This document shows positions 1 to 3,810 of a stretch of 5,044 nucleotides of DNA, piece after piece. The DNA comes from an uncultured Collinsella sp. Lineage in GTDB: Bacteria > Actinomycetota > Coriobacteriia > Coriobacteriales > Coriobacteriaceae. The stretch covers positions 1-5,044 of the forward strand of contig URAQ01000143.1 in assembly GCA_900545875.1 (NCBI GenBank), read 5' to 3'. The notes below the pieces were generated by a model, which saw only the letters and a program-made list of their open reading frames with translations, was not told the origin of the DNA and did not search any database. A program made the translations under genes and the position numbers. Position 1 is the stretch's first letter, and every line of letters begins with the position of its first letter.

Positions 1-672
1 GGTGGCCGCCAACGTGAAGGTTTACAGCAGGGCAAATCGGCCGACAGCACCGTTATGTACAGCGCCCAGCAGTTGCCTGTTCCTGCGGCACGCAAGCCTC
101 CGGTCGCAAGGCTCGATGAGCCCGTTGCCCATCAGGTTGCCTACGATTCCTGGGCTGCAGCCGATCTGGATGAGACCTCTACCGGCATGCCGGCGCTCGA
201 CGTTCCAGTTAATCCGCTTTTTGCCGCCAACACGAGCGCCGCGGACTATGAGGGCGGTGCGGCATATTCCGATTATTCCGATGGCTATGCTGGCACCAGT
301 CGCATCGAGACCGAGGATTATGGCACCGCACCGAGCGATTATCTCAACGATCCGTACGCTGCCACGCGTGCACCGGAATATGACCCGGAGGCCGCGTCCG
401 CACCGGCGTACACCAAAAGCACGGGCGAAGAACGCTTCGCCGATTATTACGCCGAGGAAAAGGCACTGCGTTTCTCGGAATTTCCGCAGGCAGTCAAGAT
501 TGCCTTTCTCGCCATTGTCATTGCCCTGTTCGGCGTCATTGCGTTTGAGGGATTCCAGCTGTTCCGCGGCCCCACCCAAGCGGAGTCGGAGACCCAGCAA
601 AAAGAGGACGATAACCAGTACCTGGACATCAACACCCTCAAGGGCGACCCCAACGACGGAGACGATGAGTAG
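1..672 (+). CDS. C-terminal part of an unrecognised single-pass membrane protein (5' partial)
   Basis: The reading frame is open from base 1 to the TAG at 670-672, giving 223 visible residues. The first ATG (55) has no ribosome binding site in front of it and the frame is already open upstream, so the gene most likely starts before the window. Numbering from that ATG, residues 1-140 are a low-complexity, probably disordered stretch rich in Ala, Pro, Asp and Tyr, with repeated acidic-tyrosine pieces such as ADYEGG, YSDYSDGY and EDYGTAPSDY. Residues about 146-170 (AVKIAFLAIVIALFGVIAF and onward) form one hydrophobic membrane segment. A tail of about 35 residues follows, very rich in Asp, Glu and Gln. 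Lys and Arg lie mainly before the segment, suggesting a cytoplasmic N side and an outside acidic tail; this is inference. I do not recognise the family and propose no function. The missing N-terminal part could hold a recognisable domain. Confidence 0.75.
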   Translation, partial: GGRQREGLQQGKSADSTVMYSAQQLPVPAARKPPVARLDEPVAHQVAYDSWAAADLDETSTGMPALDVPVNPLFAANTSAADYEGGAAYSDYSDGYAGTSRIETEDYGTAPSDYLNDPYAATRAPEYDPEAASAPAYTKSTGEERFADYYAEEKALRFSEFPQAVKIAFLAIVIALFGVIAFEGFQLFRGPTQAESETQQKEDDNQYLDINTLKGDPNDGDDE

Positions 673-742
673 CGGGAGCTGAAGGCGGCCGCAGGATCCC
701 GCATCCAGCGCCGGCTTCTAAGTGCTGTTTTGTCATCCAGCC

Positions 743-786
743 ACACTTTTCCGAAGTTTTAAGGTGCCTATTTCGACACTTTTCCG
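743..786 (+). repeat. 11-base direct repeat ACACTTTTCCG, two copies
   Basis: ACACTTTTCCG occurs at 743-753 and again at 776-786, in the spacer after the membrane-protein gene. The TTTTCCG core resembles the TTTCCG end of the hairpin-repeat arms at 1950-2047 and 3592-3701, so this may be a decayed relative of that family. The resemblance is short and could be chance. Confidence 0.4.
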
Positions 787-818
787 GATGAAAGCCGAAT
801 AATCACTTGGGAAACCAA

Positions 819-858
819 CGCCATCCGCGCGTCATTTCGCGGATGGCGCTTGATTTCT
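819..858 (+). terminator. Strong stem-loop, probable Rho-independent terminator
   Basis: An 11-bp perfect stem (819-829 with 838-848; arm CGCCATCCGCG) closes an 8-base loop, CGTCATTT. It is followed by CTTGATTTCT, a moderate T-run. It lies about 147 bases after the stop of the membrane-protein gene, with no other gene between, so it probably ends that transcript. On the minus strand the stem is followed by GTTGGTTTC, so some activity in both directions is possible, although no minus-strand gene needs it. Confidence 0.6.
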
Positions 859-888
859 GTCCGTACACGTTGAGTCCGTACACGTTGA
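859..888 (+). repeat. Perfect 15-base tandem duplication
   Basis: GTCCGTACACGTTGA occurs twice with no spacer, at 859-873 and 874-888. It lies immediately after the terminator hairpin and before the structured leader of the 140-residue gene. It could be a replication-slippage duplication or a pair of direct-repeat protein sites near the promoter of that gene. I could not find a convincing -35/-10 pair around it, so no regulatory role is claimed. Confidence 0.8.
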
Positions 889-900
889 TAGACTTCCTCT

Positions 901-926
901 TGCCCGCAAGGAGCGGGCACGTTTTA
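901..926 (+). terminator. Short GC-rich hairpin with a weak T-run
   Basis: TGCCCGC (901-907) pairs perfectly with GCGGGCA (913-919) across the loop AAGGA, and CGTTTTA follows. The stem is GC-rich but only 7 bp and the T-run is short, so it is a weak terminator at best. It ends just before the first strand of the riboswitch-like fold at 922, so it may instead be an accessory 5' hairpin of that leader. Confidence 0.4.
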
Positions 927-1014
927 TCCAGAGTCGGGGTAGAGAGTTGGCTCCACGATCCCGACGCCAACCGGCCAAAAGGCACGGTGGCCCTGCCAAC
1001 ATCGATGAAAGGAG
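922..1014 (+). promoter_or_regulatory. Candidate SAM-I/SAM-IV-like riboswitch leader
   Basis: The leader can be folded into the SAM-I clan architecture. P1 is TTTTATC (922-928) with GATGAAA (1004-1010). AGAG (930-933) follows P1, as in SAM-I. P2a is TCGGG (934-938) with CCCGA (960-964). P2b is GAG (942-944) with CTC (951-953), where the family usually has GGG and CCC, and kink-turn-like A and GA bases lie between the two. The P2 loop GTTGG (946-950) can form a pseudoknot with CCAAC (996-1000). P3 is ACCG-GCC closed by AAAA with GGC-A-CGGT (970-988). The core GCC-AA-CC faces GG-T-GGC; relative to the usual GCAACC and GGUGC each side has one extra base, and the two extra bases can pair. There is no P4 stem, as in SAM-IV. 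P1 takes in the first A's of the ribosome binding site AAAGGAG (1008-1014), which suggests translational control. Pairings were found by eye. Confidence 0.6.
1008..1014 (+). promoter_or_regulatory. Ribosome binding site AAAGGAG
   Basis: AAAGGAG lies 5 bases before the ATG at 1020 and decides that start over the in-frame TTG at 807. Its first three bases fall within the closing helix of the riboswitch-like leader. Confidence 0.8.
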
Positions 1015-1019
1015 TCCGT

Positions 1020-1442
1020 ATGGACAATTTCTCTGTGCGCAGCGAGCGCAACTTCCACAACCTGGCAGCCAAGCCAAAACGAATGCATCTTCTGGACGAG
1101 CCGAGCGGCTATGCCTCGGCCATGGTCAAGAACAGCCTCTCCCACCAGATGCGCTTTACCGTGCAGGTGCTCGAGGAAGAGCTCTGCGCCGCCGGCGACC
1201 CGCACGTGCTGCAGATCAAGCTGCTCGGAGATGACCCTCGTGAGCCGTCCAGATGGATGCTCTTCGCCGACAGCGTGTGCGTTGCGGACGGATCCGGCGC
1301 CTTTGCCCGCGAGTGCTTCTGCGAGGGCGCCGAGGTGTTTTTGGATCTGTGCCACGACGCCGTCGAGGCTGCCGAGCTGCGCCAGTGGAGTCAAAGGGAG
1401 TACGAGCTGCTGAGTGCCGTGCGCGGGATTGCAATGATTTAG
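1020..1442 (+). CDS. Unrecognised 140-residue soluble protein
   Basis: The ATG at 1020 follows AAAGGAG by 5 bases. The frame is open upstream to 807, but that stretch is filled by hairpins and a tandem repeat, so the short form is preferred. The product has no signal peptide or membrane segment. It begins with a basic region of about 25 residues (MDNFSVRSERNFHNLAAKPK), then has a mixed alpha/beta-looking body with acidic stretches (VLEEELCAAGD, LLGDDPREPS) and ends in a probable helix (AVEAAELRQWSQREYELLSAV). Five cysteines lie at residues 56, 87, 99, 101 and 111; a CFC pair and EVFLDLC sit close together, but no standard metal-binding spacing is evident. I do not recognise the family. The gene stands alone: its leader carries a SAM-riboswitch-like fold, which would hint at a role connected with methionine, SAM or sulfur, and its stop overlaps the end of a decayed ATPase frame on the other strand. 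That it is a real gene is well supported; its function is unknown. Confidence 0.75.
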   Translation: MDNFSVRSERNFHNLAAKPKRMHLLDEPSGYASAMVKNSLSHQMRFTVQVLEEELCAAGDPHVLQIKLLGDDPREPSRWMLFADSVCVADGSGAFARECFCEGAEVFLDLCHDAVEAAELRQWSQREYELLSAVRGIAMI

Positions 1443-1786
1443 AAACAGAGCGGTGGCGTTATCGAACTGTCGACGCCGCCGCCTCCCCAACGCCCGTCGT
1501 GCTCAACGATCAGATCGACCTCAAGGCCCTTCTCATCTCGGAAATAATGAACACTGTTGTCGACACCGCCGTAGGTGGAAAGGAACACGCGCACGTCGCG
1601 CAGGATGAGATTCTCAAAGAGCATCCCCAGCGTTTGCATATCGCCAAGCAGCCGCTCAGGGGTAGCCCCCAGCAACGCCGCCGCAAGTGACGGGTCACAG
1701 AAGTAGCGCTTGGGGCGCACGCGAACGCGGGCCTTCGAGCGCACATACTGGCCTGCTCTCTCGCGCAAGCTCGTCCGAAAACCCAA
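1439..1786 (-). pseudogene. Fragment of a DUF4143-type AAA ATPase
   Basis: This 115-residue frame, starting at a TTG (1784-1786), holds the well-conserved middle of DUF4143 proteins: RSKARVRVRPKRYF, then DPSLAAALLGATPERLL, then LGMLFENLILRDVRVF, then HYFRDEKGLEVDLIVE. Members of this family are normally around 400 residues, with an N-terminal P-loop ATPase domain and a C-terminal nuclease-like domain. Here the P-loop domain is absent. The homology starts at about 1741. On the other side it stops just after GRWG (about 1485), where the family would continue with a FEVKLG-type strand; instead a glycine-rich tail runs through a hairpin. The start has no ribosome binding site. It is therefore a remnant of an inactivated gene and probably makes no working protein. 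Its neighbour on the same strand, 290 bases away, is an intact ATPase of a related class, so this strip may be a hot spot for such genes. Confidence 0.75.
1441..1482 (-). terminator. GC hairpin with T-run, minus-strand terminator candidate
   Basis: GCGGTGGCG (1450-1458) pairs with CGCCGCCGC (1474-1482), with one G-U type position and possible extension inward. Read on the minus strand, the stem is followed by TCTGTTTCT (complement of 1441-1449). It would end transcripts coming from the ATPase-remnant side and also protects against convergence with the 140-residue gene. On the plus strand no T-run follows. Confidence 0.5.
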
Positions 1787-1949
1787 GGTTTGCAGGTCAC
1801 CGCTCCTGCAGCACCAGCGGGCGACGTCATCCTGCGAAATTACGCCATTCTCAATGCAGTTTTTACGCCGTTTTCATTGTAGGTTTTACGCTCGGCATCC
1901 TTGGCGCGGCGCTTGCTCAACCACCGGACCAGCGAATTGCCCGGATTCT

Positions 1950-2047
1950 GGGACGTGCTTTCCGCTCCAGGCCTCTACCGGAAAATGCGTCCCACTCTGA
2001 GGCCGAAATCTGGGACGCGCTTTCCGCCAAAGGGAAAGCGCGTCCCA
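1950..2047. repeat. Two tandem hairpins of an interspersed repeat family
   Basis: Four 15-base arms alternate in orientation. GGGACGTGCTTTCCG (1950-1964) faces CGGAAAATGCGTCCC (1979-1993), with two G-U pairs and one mismatch. GGGACGCGCTTTCC (2012-2025) faces a perfect complement at 2033-2046; with the flanking T-A pair the stem is 15 bp with a 7-base loop. The flanks are also repeated (TTCTGGG and ATCTGGG before, CACTCTGAG and CATTCCGAG after), so the two hairpins are diverged copies of one unit. The same arms recur at 3592-3701. The arrangement resembles REP or BIME elements of other bacteria. Mobility and function are unknown. Confidence 0.8.
2003..2047 (-). terminator. Repeat hairpin that may end the ATPase transcript
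   Basis: The perfect 15-bp stem 2011-2025/2033-2047 starts 30 bases after the ATPase stop codon in the minus direction and is followed by GATTTCGG. The stem is very stable, but the T-run is poor, so termination by it is only possible, not certain. It is the nearest terminator-like structure to that gene. Confidence 0.35.
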
Positions 2048-2076
2048 TTCCGAGCATCACATCAGAGCGCGCTTGG

Positions 2077-3468
2077 TTATCTCCGCTCGCACATCTCGGC
2101 AAACGAGATCAGCTTGACGTCTCCCCTGCTCTCCGCGGCATCCCGACATCCCTGCGTAAAGCCGCTTTTTGAGAATAGTGCATAGCTTTTTCGTTGCCGT
2201 CTAAAGAGCTCGCTTCGGTGCACGAGCTTTTGCAGCACGTCTTCGCCCACCGGTTCATTGCGCCATTTGCACTCCGCAAACAGAGCAGTGCCCTCGCCAT
2301 CGTCAACAATTAAGTCGATTTCTTCCTGCGTATGCGTGCGATTATCCGTCCCCCACCAGCGCCCGACGCTCGCCGGAACCACGTCGAGCCGGCCCGCGCG
2401 CGCGAGTTCGTACACGTATTGTCTGCATATAAGCTCAAAGACCGTACCCATGTAATCCGATACGTGCGGCTCAATGCGCTTATACGCCATCTCGGCCATG
2501 TCGTTTTGAATCAGCCCGATGTTCTGCGGAACAAACTTGTACCAGAACCTAAACATCTGGTCGCTCAGCAGATACACGGCTCGCTTATTGCTCGTCTCGT
2601 TTAGGGGCAGCTCGCGCTCGACAATCCCAAGCGACGCCAGCTTATCCACATAGCTCTTTACGTTGCTCGCAGGGATTCCCGTAGAGCTCGCAATCTCCGA
2701 GATCCTCGAGCGCCCCTGAGCAATTGCTTGCACAATCGCATCATATTGCTCGGGATTGCGGCACTCTTGCAACAGCAGGTTACTCGGCTCCTCAAAGAGA
2801 TAGCCCGTAGGAGTAAGAAAAAGACGTTTGATGTTGTCCTTGAGCGATACGGCAGGATCGACTTTCTCGATATATGCAGGAATGCCGCCCGTCATGCCAT
2901 AGCAAACTGCAGCGTCTTCGCGACCCATGCTCTGCCACAACCCGAGGGTCGTCGTAAAATCGAGCGGCATAATCTTAAACTGGGCCGTACGCCTACCGTA
3001 TAGTGGGCTCTCGTAGCCCAACACCTGTTCCTCCATAAACGAAAGAGACGAGCCGCATAGGATCAGCATTAGCCTGGTCTCTTTGTATAAGTGGTCGATC
3101 TTGTCTTGCAGCAACGAGCTGATTTCGGGATTCGATTGGGCGAGATAGGGATACTCGTCAATCACGACAACCAAACGTTCCGTGCGAACCATGGTGGCCA
3201 ATGCATCGAACGCTTCGTCAAAACTACGAAACGACACGCCTGCAGCACCAACCGAGCCTGCAAGTATCGCCTGGCTAAAGCCGTGCAGGTTTGCCTCCGC
3301 ATTGGTACGACGAGCTTGAAAGTAAATAGCCTTCTTGCCTTGGATGAACTCTGTGATAAGGCGCGTTTTACCCACACGACGGCGGCCGTAAATCACAGGC
3401 ATCTCAAAGGAGTCCGTGCCATACAGTCGATTGAGCTCGGACATTTCCGCTGTTCTTCCGACAAACAT
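2077..3468 (-). CDS. AAA ATPase, ATPase_2 (archaeal-type) with C-terminal DUF234 domain
   Basis: The 463-residue product has the layout of the ATPase_2/DUF234 family. Near the N-terminus, FVGRTAEMSELNRLY precedes a P-loop GRRRVGKT (28-35). Walker B is LVVVIDEYPYL (99-109). LMLILCGSS (133-141) is the usual sensor strand, and SPLYGRRTAQFKIMPL (154-169) is a family signature. Residues about 243-290 look like a winged helix (ISEIASSTGIPASNVKSYVDKLASLGIVER). The C-terminal part contains EEIDLIVDD and, 14 residues on from Asp385, AECKW (E399, K401), a pattern resembling PD-(D/E)XK nuclease folds. Length is typical and nothing is missing. ATP hydrolysis and DNA binding are expected from the family, but the biological role is not established; defence or mobile-element functions have been suggested for relatives. 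The start is fixed by AAAGGAAGG seven bases upstream. The base composition is visibly less GC-rich than in the neighbouring genes and the gene lies between repeat clusters, which suggests horizontal acquisition. Confidence 0.9.
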   Translation of the reverse strand: MFVGRTAEMSELNRLYGTDSFEMPVIYGRRRVGKTRLITEFIQGKKAIYFQARRTNAEANLHGFSQAILAGSVGAAGVSFRSFDEAFDALATMVRTERLVVVIDEYPYLAQSNPEISSLLQDKIDHLYKETRLMLILCGSSLSFMEEQVLGYESPLYGRRTAQFKIMPLDFTTTLGLWQSMGREDAAVCYGMTGGIPAYIEKVDPAVSLKDNIKRLFLTPTGYLFEEPSNLLLQECRNPEQYDAIVQAIAQGRSRISEIASSTGIPASNVKSYVDKLASLGIVERELPLNETSNKRAVYLLSDQMFRFWYKFVPQNIGLIQNDMAEMAYKRIEPHVSDYMGTVFELICRQYVYELARAGRLDVVPASVGRWWGTDNRTHTQEEIDLIVDDGEGTALFAECKWRNEPVGEDVLQKLVHRSELFRRQRKSYALFSKSGFTQGCRDAAESRGDVKLISFAEMCERR

Positions 3469-3475
3469 AGACCAT

Positions 3476-3484
3476 CCTTCCTTT
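3476..3484 (-). promoter_or_regulatory. Ribosome binding site AAAGGAAGG of the ATPase gene
   Basis: Read on the minus strand, AAAGGAAGG ends 7 bases before the ATG at 3468-3466. An ATG at 3475-3473 lies closer but in another frame, so 3468 is the start. Confidence 0.8.
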
Positions 3485-3486
3485 AC

Positions 3487-3534
3487 GTTATAGCTAGCTA
3501 TATTATACCTTCCTATAATATAGCTAGCTATAAC
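3487..3534 (-). promoter_or_regulatory. Promoter inside a perfect 21-bp inverted repeat with two identical palindromic operators
   Basis: Bases 3487-3507 are the exact reverse complement of 3514-3534, separated by CCTTCC. Each arm contains the 14-bp palindrome TATAGCTAGCTATA (3489-3502 and 3519-3532), the two being 30 bp apart, close to three helical turns. On the minus strand a perfect -10 box TATAAT lies at 3507-3502; at 17-base spacing the -35 position (3530-3525) reads TAGCTA, a poor match. The predicted start of transcription, near 3495, falls inside the proximal palindrome, and the distal one covers the -35 position. A protein bound at both sites would therefore block the promoter. The winged-helix part of the ATPase itself is a possible binder; this is inference. 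By symmetry the plus strand has the same -10 box at 3514-3519. Confidence 0.8.
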
Positions 3535-3591
3535 TTAATTCGACAAGCGGAGCACGAAAAGGGGCGGTACACCCCCGCACGTGGACCGTTC

Positions 3592-3701
3592 CGGAAACTG
3601 TATCCCGTTCTGGAGCCAAAAACTGGGCCGTAGTTTCCGCCAAGCATGCCATCCGGAAAGCACGTCCCATTCCGAGTGGCAATTCCGGGTCACAGTTTCC
3701 G
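3592..3701. repeat. Nested hairpins of the same interspersed repeat family
   Basis: Four arms of the family found at 1950-2047 recur here in a different order: CGGAAACTGTATCCC (3592-3606), GGGCCGTAGTTTCCG (3625-3639), CGGAAAGCACGTCCC (3654-3668) and GGGTCACAGTTTCCG (3687-3701). The two inner arms pair at 12 of 15 positions. The two outer arms pair at 13 of 15, so the cluster can fold as one hairpin inside another. CATTCCGAG after the third arm is shared exactly with the first cluster. The stretch 3535-3810, between the ATPase promoter and the molybdoenzyme stop, holds only this cluster and the terminator next to it; I see no gene. Confidence 0.75.
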
Positions 3702-3705
3702 CTCC

Positions 3706-3741
3706 AAACAAAAGGCTCCGGCTCGCGATGGGGCCGGGGCC
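3706..3741 (-). terminator. Rho-independent terminator of the molybdoenzyme gene
   Basis: On the minus strand GGCCCCGGC (3741-3733) pairs with GCCGGAGCC (3722-3714), with a single C-A mismatch and a 10-base loop, and TTTTGTTT (3713-3706) follows directly. It lies about 70 bases after the stop codon of the molybdopterin-binding subunit, in the right orientation, and directly abuts the last arm of the repeat cluster. Confidence 0.8.
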
Positions 3742-3810
3742 AAAGGCGCAGCATATACAGTTGATGTTGAGCGCGAACAGCCCATCAGCAATGGTCGTCC
3801 GCGCCCCACC

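Noticed and set aside
22..600. Minus-strand frame of 192 codons opposite the membrane-protein gene
   Set aside because: The plus-strand frame runs in from outside the window, has a clear membrane segment and a natural charged tail. The antisense frame shows no family features.
807..1019. Upstream extension of the 140-residue gene to the TTG at 807
   Set aside because: The extension would run through a terminator hairpin, a tandem repeat and the riboswitch-like fold, and the TTG has no ribosome binding site. The ATG at 1020 has a good one.
924..1490. Minus-strand frame of 188 codons opposite the 140-residue gene
   Set aside because: It has no ribosome binding site and no recognisable domain, and it overlaps both the riboswitch-like leader and the ATPase remnant.
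1840..1990. Minus-strand frame ending at 1840 with a natural-looking basic tail (SLVRWLSKRRAKDAERK and onward)
   Set aside because: It could be the end of another decayed gene, but its upstream part is translated repeat arm, it has no start with a ribosome binding site, and I do not recognise it.
1950..2047. CRISPR-like array
   Set aside because: The repeated arms alternate in orientation and diverge, with no uniform spacers, which is the pattern of hairpin repeats and not CRISPR.
1687..2172. Plus-strand frames across the spacer between the two ATPases
   Set aside because: They are made of antisense ATPase sequence and translated hairpin repeats.
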